From: Isoalcanivorax indicus
GTDB taxonomy: Bacteria; Pseudomonadota; Gammaproteobacteria; Pseudomonadales; Alcanivoracaceae
Assembly: GCF_003259185.1 (NCBI RefSeq)
Contig: NZ_QGMP01000001.1
Coordinates: 992,001-1,056,000 of the forward strand
Length of the DNA: 64,000 nucleotides
Direction: 5' to 3'
A program made the translations under genes and the position numbers. The notes below the pieces were generated by a model. It did no database searches and was not told the origin of the DNA. It worked only from the letters and a program-made list of their open reading frames with translations. Of the stretch, positions 1 through 10,036 are shown in pieces (position 1 is the first letter of the stretch; each line of letters starts with the position of its first letter).

Positions 1-619
1 CATTGACCCATTCCCAGCCCAGGCCGGCAAAGTGGCCTTGCAGGATCGGTTCCGCCGCCAGGGCGCTGGCGTCACCGGCCCAGGTGCGGAAGCTGTCCAG
101 CGGCGTGGCCCCGGTCAGTGCATCGGCGCCCGGGTGGCGGTCCAGGAACAGCTGCCAGGACGTGGCCAGATCGGGGGCGGCGCCGGGGGCCAGCCAGCGG
201 GTCATTTCCACCGGGAAGGAGATCAGCAGCAGCACATAGCCGACCATGGCCGGGTTGAACGGGTTCATGCCCAGGCCGCCGTACAACTGCTTGGCGATGA
301 TGATGGCGCTGCCGACGCCGATCAGCGTCAGCCACCAGGGGGCGGTGGGTGGGATCGCCAGCGCCAGCAGCACGGCGGTGACCAGTGCGCTGTTGTCGCG
401 CAGATACAGCCCCACCGGCTTGCCGCGCGCTTTCAGTACGGCGGCTTCCGCGGCCAGAGCGATCAGCATGGCCCAGAGGACATTGATGACCGTGCCCCAG
501 CCGAACAGCCAGGTGAGCACCGCCAGGCCGGGCAGGGTGGCCAGCATGACCTGGCGCATCAGGGCGCCGGTGCGCTGGCTGCTGGTGGCATGGGGTGAGG
601 TGACGTGCAGCAAGGCCAT
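1..619 (-). CDS. rsxD: Rsx/Rnf complex subunit D, 3' end outside the window
   Basis: This is the N-terminal 206 codons of the membrane subunit RsxD (RnfD) of the ion-translocating ferredoxin:NAD+ oxidoreductase. The frame stays open from the ATG at 619 to the window edge, so the gene is cut by the boundary and not broken. Its start shares one base with the rsxC stop (TGATG), which indicates translational coupling. The translation has several hydrophobic helices and the TGATPL motif near residue 170; in this family the Thr carries covalent FMN. The gene order rsxA-B-C-D is the standard one, so rsxG and rsxE are expected beyond the left edge. Confidence 0.93.
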   Translation of the reverse strand, partial: MALLHVTSPHATSSQRTGALMRQVMLATLPGLAVLTWLFGWGTVINVLWAMLIALAAEAAVLKARGKPVGLYLRDNSALVTAVLLALAIPPTAPWWLTLIGVGSAIIIAKQLYGGLGMNPFNPAMVGYVLLLISFPVEMTRWLAPGAAPDLATSWQLFLDRHPGADALTGATPLDSFRTWAGDASALAAEPILQGHFAGLGWEWVN

Positions 620-3135
620 CAGGCGTCGTCTCCATCGCTCAGGCCCTGGTCGGCCACCGCCTGCTTCAGGGTGCGGGCCGTTTCCAGCGCCTCGTGTTCG
701 GCGGCGGCCAGTTCCTCTTGCAGTACATTGATGCGCTCTTCGTCACCGGCCTCGCGGGCGGTGGCCAGGGCGGCGGTTTTCTCGCGCACCGTGCTTTCCG
801 CGCGCGCGGCCCGCAGCTTCAGCGTCTTGAGATCGCTGCCGGTGCTGGCTTTCATGTCAGCCTTGGCGGCTTCCACCAGTTCATTGAGCTGGGTTTTCGC
901 CAGATCCGCTTTTTTCTTCAGCTTGTCCACGCGGGCGCGATGCGTGTCGATATCCGGCAAGCCGTCACGCTCGGCGCGCTCCAGTGCGGCGCCCGCTTCT
1001 TTCCATTGCTTGTGGGCCATGTTGAAGGCGGTCTTCAGTGCCTTCATGCGTTGCGCACGCTTGGCCCGTTCGGCCTCGGCGCGGGCGTCATCGTCGGCGC
1101 TGACCTGCGCGGTCGGGCTTTCCGGCGCTGTGCTCAGGGCCACCGCCGGGGATGCCGCCGGCGCCGGGCGGGTTTCGGGGGGCGTAGCCCGTGCGGCCGG
1201 GGCGGGTGCATTGGTCTTGGCGTCGCGCAGGGCAATCTTGAGTTCATCGGCGCGGGCCTTGAGCTGGTCGGCCTCGGCGCGCAGGTCGGCGGCGTTGTCC
1301 GCGCCTTGCTCTTCGGCCTCCTTCGCGGCCTTGACGGCGGCCTTGTAGGCCGATGACGCCTCGCCCACGGCTTTCTTCAGATCGGCCACCGGATCCGCGG
1401 CGGCCGGAGTGGCCTCGGCGCCGCTGGCCTTGCCATCGCGGACCGCCGCCTTGGCGGCATCGGCGGCAGCCTTGAGGCGATCAACGTCGGCGCGCAGGGT
1501 GTCCACGTCGTCACGCTCGGCCGCTTCCGCTTCGCGCAGGGCTTTTACGGCGCTCTTGTAGGCCGACGAGGCGGCCAGGGAGGCCTGCTTCAGGGCGGCC
1601 ATGTCTACAGCGGGCGCGGCGGCGTTGCCCGGTGCGCTCTTCTGGCGATTGGCTTCCAGGCGGGCCTGGCGCTTGGCGTCCTTCTCTGCCTTCTCGCGTT
1701 CCATGCGTGCTGTGCGTGCCTCGAAGCGCTCCCGTGCGCGGTCGGCTTTCTGATGTTCTGCCGCCTGCTGGCGGATGGCGCCCTTGGCATAGCGGTAATA
1801 CTGGACCAGCGGAATATGGCTGGGGCACACATAGGCGCAGGCGCCGCACTCGATGCAGTCCATCAGGTTGTAGTGCTGGGCACGGTCGAATTCGCTGGCC
1901 TTGCTGTACCAGTAGAGTTGCTGCGGCAGCAGATCGGCCGGGCAGACCTCGGCACAGGCACCGCAGCGAATGCAGGGCTGTTCCGGCTCGGGTTCCGGCA
2001 ACTCGGAAAAGGGGGCGGCAATGATGCAGTTGGTGGTTTTCACCACCGGGGCCCGCGGGTTGTCGATGCTGAAACCCATCATCGGGCCGCCCATGATCAG
2101 CCGTCCGGTGTGGGGCAGGGCGACGCCGCCGAAGGCGAGCAGGTCGGTCACCGGGGTGCCGATCAGTACGTCCACGTTGCCGGGCTCGGCAAAGGCGGTG
2201 CCGGTCAGGGTGGTCACGCGGCTGATCAGGGGTTCGCCGGCGCTGACCAGACGATGCAGAGCCCAGGCGGTGCCGGTGTTGTGGCAGACCACGCCGACGT
2301 CGACGGGCAGGCCGCCGCTGCGTACTTCCTTGCCGGTCAGTACCCGGATCAGCTGTTTTTCGCCGCCGGAGGGATACTTGGTCGGCACGGTGACGATCTC
2401 GATACCGGTGCCTGCCGCTGCCGCTCGCATGGCGGCAATCGCCTCGGGTTTGTTGTCCTCGATGCCGACCAGGGTTTCCATCGGCTGCACCAGGTGTTGC
2501 AGCACCTGGATGCCAGCGATGACACCGTCAGCGCGTTCACGCATCAGTCGATCATCGGCGGTGATGTAAGGCTCGCACTCCACGGCATTGATGATCAGCT
2601 GTTCGATGCGCTGGCTGTCGCGCACATTCACTTTCACGGCGGTGGGGAAGCCTGCGCCACCCAGCCCGGCAATGCCGGCGTCGCGAATCAGCGCTACCAG
2701 TTCGGCGCGTGGCAGGTCGCGGTAATCCGGGTGCGGGGTCAGGGTAGTCCAGCGGTCCTCGCCGTCGCTGTCGAGGACGATACACAGGGCATCCAGACCC
2801 GAGGGATGCTGGATCGGGCGTGCCTCGATGGCACGGATGATGCCGGACGTGGGGGCGTGCACCGGGGCGCTCACCGGGCCGCCGGGGTCGGCCAGTGTCT
2901 GGCCTTTCAGTACGCGATCGCCCACCTGTACGCAGGGAATGGCGGGGGCCCCCAGGTGCATGCTCAGCGGCAGTATCAGGGTCTGTGGCAGCGGGCCCGG
3001 GCGAATGGGCGTTTCGCTGGACAGCGTCTTGCGCTGCGGCGGGTGAATGCCGCCGTGGAAATCATGCAGGCGACGGCCCTTGTTATCTCCGGGGGTGGCG
3101 GTGCGTGCGGGACGAAACAGTGAAAGCAGGCTCAT
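619..3135 (-). CDS. rsxC: Rsx/Rnf complex subunit C with long repeat-bearing C-terminus
   Basis: RsxC (RnfC) is the NADH- and FMN-binding peripheral subunit of the Rsx/Rnf complex. The product has 838 residues from the ATG at 3135, which overlaps the rsxB stop by 4 bp. The core (about residues 1-480) contains a glycine-rich nucleotide-binding stretch ([12 protein letters not shown]) and two 4Fe-4S motifs, [12 protein letters not shown] and [12 protein letters not shown]. From about residue 512 to the end the protein is an Ala/Lys/Glu-rich coiled coil built of four degenerate units of about 60 residues, each beginning with a pattern like 'LKxA...AYKxAVKA'. Such tails occur in other gammaproteobacterial RsxC proteins; this one is longer than that of E. 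coli (740 residues in total). An in-frame upstream extension exists, but the 4-bp overlap and the usual MSLL-type start support 3135. Confidence 0.95.
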   Translation of the reverse strand: MSLLSLFRPARTATPGDNKGRRLHDFHGGIHPPQRKTLSSETPIRPGPLPQTLILPLSMHLGAPAIPCVQVGDRVLKGQTLADPGGPVSAPVHAPTSGIIRAIEARPIQHPSGLDALCIVLDSDGEDRWTTLTPHPDYRDLPRAELVALIRDAGIAGLGGAGFPTAVKVNVRDSQRIEQLIINAVECEPYITADDRLMRERADGVIAGIQVLQHLVQPMETLVGIEDNKPEAIAAMRAAAAGTGIEIVTVPTKYPSGGEKQLIRVLTGKEVRSGGLPVDVGVVCHNTGTAWALHRLVSAGEPLISRVTTLTGTAFAEPGNVDVLIGTPVTDLLAFGGVALPHTGRLIMGGPMMGFSIDNPRAPVVKTTNCIIAAPFSELPEPEPEQPCIRCGACAEVCPADLLPQQLYWYSKASEFDRAQHYNLMDCIECGACAYVCPSHIPLVQYYRYAKGAIRQQAAEHQKADRARERFEARTARMEREKAEKDAKRQARLEANRQKSAPGNAAAPAVDMAALKQASLAASSAYKSAVKALREAEAAERDDVDTLRADVDRLKAAADAAKAAVRDGKASGAEATPAAADPVADLKKAVGEASSAYKAAVKAAKEAEEQGADNAADLRAEADQLKARADELKIALRDAKTNAPAPAARATPPETRPAPAASPAVALSTAPESPTAQVSADDDARAEAERAKRAQRMKALKTAFNMAHKQWKEAGAALERAERDGLPDIDTHRARVDKLKKKADLAKTQLNELVEAAKADMKASTGSDLKTLKLRAARAESTVREKTAALATAREAGDEERINVLQEELAAAEHEALETARTLKQAVADQGLSDGDDA

Positions 3136-3719
3136 GGCAGGTTCACCACCGGAATGGTGCGTGCGGGCACGTTGCCGATGCCCGGCGGCCGTGACCAGCC
3201 CCAGGTTTGCAAGGTCGGTGTCACCTCTATCATGTCGATACAGTCCACCGGGCAGGGTTCGACACACAGGTCGCAGCCGGTGCATTCATCCACAATCACC
3301 GTATGCATGAGGCGGGCGGCACCCACAATGGCGTCCACCGGGCAGGCCTGGATGCACTTGGTGCAGCCGATGCACTCGTCCTCGCGGATGTAGGCCACTT
3401 TCTTGATGTCCGAGACGTCGCCGTGCTCGTCATCCAGCGGCAGGACCTCTCGGCCGAGCAGATCCGACAGCTCCTGGATGGTCTGCTCGCCGCCGGGCGG
3501 GCACTTGTTGTGTTCTTCGCCGTCGGCGATGGCTTCGGCGTAGGGACGACAGCCGGGATGGCCGCACTGGCCGCACTGGGTCTGCGGCAGGATGGCATCG
3601 ATCTGGTCGACGATGGGGTCGCCTTCCACCCGGAATTTCTCCGAGGCGAAGCCGAGGATGGCACCGAACAGGGCCGCCATGGCCAGCAGGGCCGCGACCG
3701 CAATCAGGATCGTGGTCAT
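3132..3719 (-). CDS. rsxB: Rsx/Rnf complex iron-sulfur subunit B
   Basis: RsxB (RnfB) is the ferredoxin-like electron carrier of the complex. Its 195 residues begin with one hydrophobic membrane anchor (about residues 3-25). A four-cysteine 4Fe-4S domain follows (CGQCGHPGC, then CPPGG). The C-terminal half has two bacterial ferredoxin motifs, [16 protein letters not shown] and [16 protein letters not shown]. It overlaps rsxA upstream and rsxC downstream by 4 bp each, so the four genes form one translationally coupled operon. Confidence 0.96.
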   Translation of the reverse strand: MTTILIAVAALLAMAALFGAILGFASEKFRVEGDPIVDQIDAILPQTQCGQCGHPGCRPYAEAIADGEEHNKCPPGGEQTIQELSDLLGREVLPLDDEHGDVSDIKKVAYIREDECIGCTKCIQACPVDAIVGAARLMHTVIVDECTGCDLCVEPCPVDCIDMIEVTPTLQTWGWSRPPGIGNVPARTIPVVNLP

Positions 3720-4300
3720 AGCCGGATCAGCCCGCTGAAGCCCATGAACGCCAGTGACATCAGACCGGCGGTGATCAGGCCGATGCTCGGGCCGCGAAAG
3801 GCGACCGGCACATCCGCCACGGCGATGCGTTCGCGCATGGCGGCAAACAGCACCAGTACCAGGGAAAAGCCGAGGGCCGCGCCCAGGCCATACGTCAGCG
3901 ACGAGAGAAAGGTGGTCTCGTCACTGCGCACGTTCAGCAGGGCCACGCCCAGCACCGCGCAGTTGGAGGTAATCAGCGGCAGGAACACGCCCAGAACGCG
4001 ATACAGCAGCGGGCTGGCTTTCTTGACGAACATTTCGGTGAACTGCACGGCGGCAGCAATCACCAGAATGAAAGAAATGGTACGCAGGTATTCGAGGCCG
4101 AAGGGCACCAGCACGTAAGCCCAGACGAGATAGGCCAGCACCGAAGACAGGGTCAGCACGAAGGTGGTGGCCAGGGACATGCCCATGGCGGTCTCCACCT
4201 TGTTGGAGACGCCCATGAAGGGGCACAGCCCGAGGAACTGGACCAGCACGAAATTGTTCACCAGCACAGCGCTGACGAGGATCAGCAGATACTCAGTCAT
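3716..4300 (-). CDS. rsxA: Rsx/Rnf complex membrane subunit A
   Basis: RsxA (RnfA) is an integral membrane subunit of about six helices that helps form the ion path. The product has 194 residues, close to the usual 193. I chose the ATG at 4300 (MTEYLLIL), the conserved start of the family, over an in-frame ATG five codons upstream. Family features include [15 protein letters not shown] near the N-terminus, with the conserved Cys, and ITSNCAVLG in the middle. It is the first gene of the rsx operon, with a candidate promoter at 4352-4380. Confidence 0.96.
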   Translation of the reverse strand: MTEYLLILVSAVLVNNFVLVQFLGLCPFMGVSNKVETAMGMSLATTFVLTLSSVLAYLVWAYVLVPFGLEYLRTISFILVIAAAVQFTEMFVKKASPLLYRVLGVFLPLITSNCAVLGVALLNVRSDETTFLSSLTYGLGAALGFSLVLVLFAAMRERIAVADVPVAFRGPSIGLITAGLMSLAFMGFSGLIRL

Positions 4301-4351
4301 GGTCCGGGGGCTCAATGCTATACATGTCGTCTACCCTCGTGCGAGGGGCAT

Positions 4352-4380
4352 AGTATGCGGCAGCACCGCACCCTGCTCAA
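4352..4380 (-). promoter_or_regulatory. Candidate sigma-70 promoter for the rsx operon
   Basis: On the minus strand, a TTGAGC hexamer (4375-4380) and CATACT (4352-4357) are separated by 17 bp. Each matches the consensus at four of six positions. It lies about 50 bp upstream of the rsxA start. No FNR- or SoxR-like site was seen beside it. Confidence 0.35.
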
Positions 4381-4485
4381 GGTCGCTAGTGTCGCGCGTC
4401 CCGCGTCATGATGCCATGACGGGTAAACACCTCGTTTATTGATTGCGGGTGACAGATGCCGATCGGGCAACCCGCACCGGTGGGT

Positions 4486-4514
4486 GTGGCACCGGGGTAC
4501 GATAAAGGTATGAT
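4486..4514 (+). promoter_or_regulatory. Candidate promoter for the amidase-molybdoenzyme pair
   Basis: GTGGCA (4486-4491) and TATGAT (4509-4514) are 17 bp apart, about 45 bp upstream of the amidase start. The -10 element is good and the -35 element weak. The rest of the 256-base gap between rsxA and the amidase holds only short imperfect palindromes. Confidence 0.4.
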
Positions 4515-4556
4515 CGGTGAGCGCTATAAACAAAAAACACTGCTCGGGATACCTGT

Positions 4557-6050
4557 ATGAACTTTGAAGAATACCGCCGCCACGACGGACTGGCGCTGGC
4601 GGCGCTGGTGGCCAGGGGAGAGGTGACCGCCACAGAATTGCTGGAGATCGCCATAGCCCGTGTGGAAGCCGTCAATCCGCGCCTCAATGGCCTTATCCAT
4701 CCGCTGTTTGATGCGGCACGCCGTCGCGCCGCGGGGGCGCTGGGCGGGCCCTTCGCCGGGGTACCGATGCTGGCCAAGGATCTGTTTCAGGAGATGGCCG
4801 GAGCGCCGCACCACAAGGGCTGTGCCGGACTGCGTCGCGCCGGCGTGCTGGCAGAGCAGGATTCGGAGCTGGTACGCCGCTGGCAGGCCGCCGGGCTGGT
4901 GATCTTCGGTCGCACCAATACGCCGGAGTTTGGCGCCAAGGGGATTACCGAACCGCTGGCCTGGGGCCCGGCCCGCAACCCCTGGGATACGGATCGCACA
5001 CCCGGCGGGTCCTCTGGCGGCTCTGCGGCCCTGGTGGCTGCCGGGGTGGTGCCGTTTGCCGGTGCCAATGACGGCGGCGGCTCTATTCGTATTCCGGCCG
5101 CCTGTTGTGGCCTGTTCGGGCTCAAGCCGGGCCGTGGTCGCACGCCATGGGGGCCTGAATTTACCGAGGCCATGCATGGCATGGCGATCAATCATGTGGT
5201 GACCCGCAGTGTGCGTGACAGTGCGGCGCTGCTGGATGCCGTGGCCGGGAATGAACCGGGCGCCCTGTACAATATTGCACCGCCGGAGCGCGCCTTCAGC
5301 GAGGACGTCGGCCGTGACCCGGGGCGGCTGCGTGTTGCCTTCTCCACCCGCTCGCCCATCGGCACCCCGGTCGACCCGGAAGCCATCGCCGCGGTGGAAG
5401 CGACCGCGCGCCTGCTGGAATCCCTGGGCCATGACGTGGTGGAAGCTGAGCCGCAGCTGGACATGGAACAGATGACCATGGACTGGCTGAAAATGTGGTT
5501 CGCCCACTGCGCGGCCACCGTCGACGAGGTGCGTGCGAAGACGGGCTGCGGTGATGAGGGCTTCGAACCGGACACACTGGTGATGGCCGCGTTTGGTCGC
5601 CAGATTCGTGCCAATGAATATGTGGAGGTGTATCAGCGTGGCCAGCACTGTATGCGTCAACTGGCGGCTTTCCTCGGCAATCATGATCTCTGGCTGACGC
5701 CGACACTGGCCATGCCGCCTGCGCGCATCGGTGCATTGAACACCCCCGCCTGGCAGCAGCAGGTCTCGAAAATCACCATGAAACTGGGGGCCTCAGGGCT
5801 GGTCCTCAGATCCGGTATGGTCGAGACGATGGCAAAGGAAAATCTGAAGTACACGCCGTTTACCCAACTTGCCAATGTCACCGGCGTCCCGGCGATGTCC
5901 GTGCCGTTGCACTGGTGCGCCAACGGCCTGCCGTTGGGCGTCCAGTTTGTCGGCAATCATGGTGACGAAGGCAAACTGTTGCGGCTGGCGGCACAACTGG
6001 AACAGGCTCAACCCTGGTTTGATCGCGTACCGGCGGAGGTGAACGCATGA
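4557..6050 (+). CDS. Amidase signature family hydrolase
   Basis: A 497-residue amidase of the amidase signature (AS) family, which hydrolyses amide bonds with a Ser-cisSer-Lys triad. The candidate catalytic Lys lies in PMLAKDLF (about residue 76). The Gly/Ser-rich signature GGSSGGSAA follows near residue 155, and the nucleophile motif GGGSIRIPA near residue 178. Length and motif order are normal. Without GatB or GatC partners nearby, it is probably not the glutaminyl-tRNA amidotransferase subunit; the substrate cannot be told from sequence. Its stop overlaps the next gene by 4 bp, so it is coupled to the molybdoenzyme. No signal peptide is visible, so it should be cytoplasmic. Confidence 0.88.
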   Translation: MNFEEYRRHDGLALAALVARGEVTATELLEIAIARVEAVNPRLNGLIHPLFDAARRRAAGALGGPFAGVPMLAKDLFQEMAGAPHHKGCAGLRRAGVLAEQDSELVRRWQAAGLVIFGRTNTPEFGAKGITEPLAWGPARNPWDTDRTPGGSSGGSAALVAAGVVPFAGANDGGGSIRIPAACCGLFGLKPGRGRTPWGPEFTEAMHGMAINHVVTRSVRDSAALLDAVAGNEPGALYNIAPPERAFSEDVGRDPGRLRVAFSTRSPIGTPVDPEAIAAVEATARLLESLGHDVVEAEPQLDMEQMTMDWLKMWFAHCAATVDEVRAKTGCGDEGFEPDTLVMAAFGRQIRANEYVEVYQRGQHCMRQLAAFLGNHDLWLTPTLAMPPARIGALNTPAWQQQVSKITMKLGASGLVLRSGMVETMAKENLKYTPFTQLANVTGVPAMSVPLHWCANGLPLGVQFVGNHGDEGKLLRLAAQLEQAQPWFDRVPAEVNA

Positions 6051-8203
6051 GCACGCAGACCCATCATCGTACCTGTAATCTGTGCGAAGCCATGTGCGGC
6101 ATCGTGGTGACCCATGAGGCCGGGCAGATTGTCAGCATCAAGGGGGATCGCGACGATCCGTTCAGTCGCGGTCATATCTGCCCCAAGGCGGTGGCGCTGA
6201 AAGACATCCATGAAGACCCTGACCGTCTGCGCAAGCCGCTGGCGCGCACAGCGGACGGCTGGCAGGAAATCAGCTGGAAAGAAGCGCTGGATCGCGCCGC
6301 CGAAGGCATAGCCCGGGTGCAGCGCGAACATGGTCGCAATGCGGTGGGCACCTATCTGGGTAATCCCAATGTGCACAACACCGGTGCCATGTTGCTGGGC
6401 CGCCTGCTGCATGACAGTCTGAAAACGCGCAGCCGTTTTTCCGCTACCTCGGTGGACCAGCTGCCGCATCACATCGTGGCCCATCATCTGTTCGGGCATC
6501 AGTTGAAGATTCCCGTACCGGATATCGACCGCACCGATTTCATGCTCATCATCGGTGCCAACCCGGTGGCCTCAAACGGCAGCATCATGACGGTGCCGGA
6601 CGTGAAAAAACGCCTGCAGTCCATCGGCGAACGGGGCGGCAGGGTGGTGGTGATCGACCCTCGGCGCACGGAAACGGCGGCGCTGGCCAGTGAGCATCAC
6701 TTTATTCGCCCCGGCAGCGATGTACTGCTGCTGCTGGCGATGCTCCAGGTGCTCTATGCAGAGGGCCGGGTGCAACGGGATCACCGCACGCTGGCACTGT
6801 GTGACGGGCTGGAAGCGTTGCCGGATGCGGTCGCGCCCTGGACGCCAGAGCGGGTAGCGCCACATACCGGCATTGCGGCGGACAGCATTCGCCAGCTGGT
6901 GGCGGATTTCTGTGCCGCCGAGCGGGCCGTCTGTTACGGCCGTATGGGCGTTTCGGTGCAGGCATTCGGTCTGCTGTCGCAGTATCTGGTCATGCTGCTG
7001 AATCTGTTGACCGGCCGTCTGGATGAACCCGGTGGCCTGATGTTTACCCAGCCGGCCGTTGATGTGCTCAATCACACCGGCCCCGGGCGTCTGGGTCGCA
7101 ATCATACACGCGTGCGCGGCTTGCCGGATTTTGGCGGCGAGTTTCCGGTGGCGGCAATGGCCGAGGAAATTCTCACCCCCGGTGACGGGCAGATTCGTGC
7201 CATGGTGACGGTGGCGGGTAACCCGGTGCTGTCCACCCCCAATGGTGGGCAGCTGGATGAGGCGCTGGCGTCGCTGGATTTCATGGTGGCCATCGATTTC
7301 TACCTCAACGAAACCACGCGTCATGCGGATCTGATCCTGCCGCCGGTGAGTCCGCTGGAACGCGAACACTATGATGTGATCTTTCATATGCTGGCGGTGC
7401 GCAATACCGCCCGCTATGCGGATGCGCTGTTTGCACCGCCGAAAGACGCATTGCATGACTGGCAGATCTATCTGGAACTGGCCGACCGTCTGGCGCCACC
7501 GCGCTCGTTGCGCGAACGGGCGACGCGTGCGCTGATCCGTCGGCGCGGTCCGAAGGGGCTGTTGGCAATGATGCTGCGGTTTGGCGCCTGGGGCCGGGGC
7601 CTGCGGCCCGGTGGTCTGACGCTGGGCAAACTGCGCCGCAACCCCCATGGCATTGATCTGGGGCCTCTGATGCCGACGCTGCCAGGCGGTTTGCGCCATC
7701 GCGACAAGCGCATACACCTGCATCCTGACTTCTACCTGGCCGATCTGCCGCGCGTCGAGGCTGGTTTTCCGGAGGTGCCCGAGGCGGATAACGCCGCGCT
7801 GCTGATTGGCCGGCGTCATGTACGCAGCAACAATTCCTGGCTGCATAACAGTCATCGTCTGGTGAAGGGGAAGTCGCGGTGTACGGTGATGCTGCATCCG
7901 CAGCAAGCTGCCGCGCTGGGTATCGAAGATGGCGCGCAGATGCGTGTCACCTCCCGCGTGGGCAGCATCGAGCTGCCGGCGGAAGTGACCACCGATATCA
8001 TGCCGGGTGTTGTCAGTGTGCCGCATGGCTGGGGACATCAGCGTGCCGGTATTCGTCAGCAGGTGGCGCAGCAGCATGCCGGTGCCAGTGTCAATGATCT
8101 GACCGACGATCAACGGGTCGATGTGCTTTCCGGTAATGCGGCGCTGAACGGCGTGCCGGTTACCCTGGAGGCGGTGGATCTGGTGAAGGCGCCCGCGGCC
8201 TGA
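6047..8203 (+). CDS. Molybdopterin oxidoreductase (bis-MGD, 4Fe-4S)
   Basis: A 718-residue member of the DMSO reductase/formate dehydrogenase superfamily. The N-terminus has the 4Fe-4S ligands Cys10, Cys13, Cys17 and Cys45 (CNLCEAMCG and GHICPK). The centre carries typical cofactor-binding stretches such as FMLIIGANPVASNG and VVVIDPRRTETA. The C-terminal third contains the 'molydop binding' domain (MLHPQQAAALGIEDGA). There is no Tat signal, so it should be cytoplasmic. It has no iron-sulfur or membrane partner subunit nearby; its electron partner may be soluble. The electron acceptor and substrate are unknown. The 4-bp overlap with the amidase suggests one pathway. Confidence 0.88.
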   Translation: MSTQTHHRTCNLCEAMCGIVVTHEAGQIVSIKGDRDDPFSRGHICPKAVALKDIHEDPDRLRKPLARTADGWQEISWKEALDRAAEGIARVQREHGRNAVGTYLGNPNVHNTGAMLLGRLLHDSLKTRSRFSATSVDQLPHHIVAHHLFGHQLKIPVPDIDRTDFMLIIGANPVASNGSIMTVPDVKKRLQSIGERGGRVVVIDPRRTETAALASEHHFIRPGSDVLLLLAMLQVLYAEGRVQRDHRTLALCDGLEALPDAVAPWTPERVAPHTGIAADSIRQLVADFCAAERAVCYGRMGVSVQAFGLLSQYLVMLLNLLTGRLDEPGGLMFTQPAVDVLNHTGPGRLGRNHTRVRGLPDFGGEFPVAAMAEEILTPGDGQIRAMVTVAGNPVLSTPNGGQLDEALASLDFMVAIDFYLNETTRHADLILPPVSPLEREHYDVIFHMLAVRNTARYADALFAPPKDALHDWQIYLELADRLAPPRSLRERATRALIRRRGPKGLLAMMLRFGAWGRGLRPGGLTLGKLRRNPHGIDLGPLMPTLPGGLRHRDKRIHLHPDFYLADLPRVEAGFPEVPEADNAALLIGRRHVRSNNSWLHNSHRLVKGKSRCTVMLHPQQAAALGIEDGAQMRVTSRVGSIELPAEVTTDIMPGVVSVPHGWGHQRAGIRQQVAQQHAGASVNDLTDDQRVDVLSGNAALNGVPVTLEAVDLVKAPAA

Positions 8204-8264
8204 GCGCTGGCAAGCATGCCCCCCCTCCGCTATGGTTGGGACAACGCAATCCGCAGGGGGTGTC

Positions 8265-9887
8265 ATGTTTGCCAGAGAACGCGTCTATTTCTTTTCAGCA
8301 GGGCTGATTTTTCTTCTGGTGCTGCTGGGCGCGGGATGGTCTGATCAGTTTCGTCATGTGGCGGGGCTGGCGCTGGACGTACTGGGTCACTACTTCGGCT
8401 GGTTCTATTTGCTGGCCGTTTTCCTGTTCGTGGTGTTCCTGCTCTATCTGGCGATGGGCCGTTACGGCAAGATTCGTCTCGGCCCCCAGGACAGTGCGCC
8501 GGATTTCAGTTTTTTTTCCTGGATCAACATGCTGCTGTCCGCCGGGTTTGGCGTCGGGCTGGTGTTCTATGGCATGGCCGAGCCCATGCTGCATTACCTG
8601 ACGCCGCCGCACGGCATGGCGGAGGCCGGTACCGAGCAGGCGGCAGAGCTGGCGTTCCAGTACAGCTTCTTTCACTGGGGTATCAATCAGTGGGCGGCGT
8701 TTACGCTGGTGGGGCTGATTATCGCTTTCTTCCAGTTTCGCAAAGAGCGCCCCGGGTTGGTGTCCAACATGGTCGAACCCTTGCTGCGTGGCATGAAAAA
8801 GCCGGCGCCGGTGCTGGATGCCCTCAATGTGCTGGCGGTGATCGCCACGGTGATGGGCGTGGCGACATCCCTGGGGCTGGGGGTGTTGCAAATGAACGGC
8901 GGGCTGCATTCAGTATTCGGCTGGCCGGAGAATTTCTGGACCAAGGCCGGTATTCTCGGCGCCATGTTCCTGGTCTACACCGCCTCGTCCTATTCCGGGC
9001 TGGAGCGTGGCATCAAGGTGTTGAGTAATATCAACATGACCATGGTATTTGCCTTTCTGGCGTACCTGCTGTTCACCGGCCCGACGATTTACATCCTCGA
9101 AAACTTCGTCAACGGCATGGCCGGGTATCTGGGTAATTTCGTGCAGATGAGCCTGACCCTGCCGCCGCGTGACGGCAGCGGCTGGATGAACGAGTACACG
9201 GTGTTCTACTGGGCCTGGGTGATCGCCTGGTCGCCCTTTGTCGGGACCTTTATCGCGCGCATTTCCCGGGGGCGTACCATTCAGGAATTCGTCTTTGGTG
9301 TGTTGCTGGTGCCGCCCTTGCTGGCCTGCGTGTGGATCGCCGTCTTTGGCGGCACCGCCATGTACATGGAGCTTGAGGGTGCGGCACCGCTGGCCGCAGC
9401 GGTGGACGACAATATCACCACCGGCCTGTTCCGCATGTACGAGACGATGCCGTTCAGCACCCTGCTGTCGGCCCTGACCATGCTGGTGATCTTTATCTTT
9501 CTGGTGACGTCTGCCGATTCGGCCTCCTATATCGTGGCGCAGATGACCGATAACGGTTCGTTGAATCCGCCCCTGTACAAGCGCCTCAGCTGGGGGGTGC
9601 TGATCTCGGCGATCTGCTTCACGCTGATTGTGGCCGGCGGCCTGCGGGGGTTGCAGTCGGCCTCGCTGGTGGCGGCCCTGCCGTTCTCCATCGTGCTGTT
9701 CATGATCATGATCGTGCTGTTGCGCGAACTGGCGGCGGACCGTCGGGACATGCTGATCAATCTGTATCACCGCAACGACGCCACGCCGGTGGGTGGGGAT
9801 ATCTTCGAAACCGATGAGTTCAGTGGGCTGGATGTCGAGGAGCGCATCAAGCGGCGCATGGTGGTCCGCAATCCGAGGTTGAAATGA
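8265..9887 (+). CDS. BCCT family compatible-solute transporter
   Basis: A 540-residue betaine/carnitine/choline-type secondary transporter with about 12 membrane helices. The family signature around WVIAWSPFVGTFIARISRGR lies near residues 315-335. The glycine-rich AGFGVGLVFYGMAEP in helix 3 is the usual Na+/substrate region. I chose the ATG at 8265 because AGGGGG (8255-8260) precedes it at good spacing; the longer frame from 8232 lacks a ribosome site. The C-terminal tail is short and charged. With the downstream NhaD antiporter it fits osmotic and salt adaptation. The solute (betaine, choline, ectoine) cannot be decided here. Confidence 0.92.
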   Translation: MFARERVYFFSAGLIFLLVLLGAGWSDQFRHVAGLALDVLGHYFGWFYLLAVFLFVVFLLYLAMGRYGKIRLGPQDSAPDFSFFSWINMLLSAGFGVGLVFYGMAEPMLHYLTPPHGMAEAGTEQAAELAFQYSFFHWGINQWAAFTLVGLIIAFFQFRKERPGLVSNMVEPLLRGMKKPAPVLDALNVLAVIATVMGVATSLGLGVLQMNGGLHSVFGWPENFWTKAGILGAMFLVYTASSYSGLERGIKVLSNINMTMVFAFLAYLLFTGPTIYILENFVNGMAGYLGNFVQMSLTLPPRDGSGWMNEYTVFYWAWVIAWSPFVGTFIARISRGRTIQEFVFGVLLVPPLLACVWIAVFGGTAMYMELEGAAPLAAAVDDNITTGLFRMYETMPFSTLLSALTMLVIFIFLVTSADSASYIVAQMTDNGSLNPPLYKRLSWGVLISAICFTLIVAGGLRGLQSASLVAALPFSIVLFMIMIVLLRELAADRRDMLINLYHRNDATPVGGDIFETDEFSGLDVEERIKRRMVVRNPRLK

Positions 9888-9968
9888 CCTCCGGCCAGGC
9901 CTGCTGCCAAGGCCTCTTGCCGGTAGCGCGCTGAAGCGCTATTGCAGCCTTACAGGCTGTGCTAGCAT

Positions 9969-9991
9969 GCGCGCGACCGCCGGGCGCGCGC
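9969..9991 (+). promoter_or_regulatory. Hairpin in the nhaD leader
   Basis: GCGCGCG (9969-9975) and CGCGCGC (9985-9991) form a perfect 7-bp stem with a 9-base loop, 45 bp before the nhaD start. TTTT occurs a few bases further on. A second small palindrome, CAGCCT-TAC-AGGCTG, lies just upstream. They could be an attenuator or simply GC-rich leader structure. I see no known Na+ riboswitch. Confidence 0.3.
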
Positions 9992-10036
9992 GTCCGGTTT
10001 TCCTCCTCCTGTACCCGTTCGGGTGAGAAACTGGCC

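Noticed and set aside
1753-3123. Long plus-strand open frame opposite rsxC
   Set aside because: It is antisense to an unmistakable RsxC and lacks a ribosome site or recognisable motifs; GC-rich DNA often opens such frames.
6572-8266. 564-codon minus-strand frame opposite the molybdoenzyme
   Set aside because: The plus-strand protein has all family motifs; the antisense product has none.
9888-10036. Na+ riboswitch before nhaD
   Set aside because: Only simple GC hairpins are present; I could not match the known Na+-responsive or nhaA RNA motifs.
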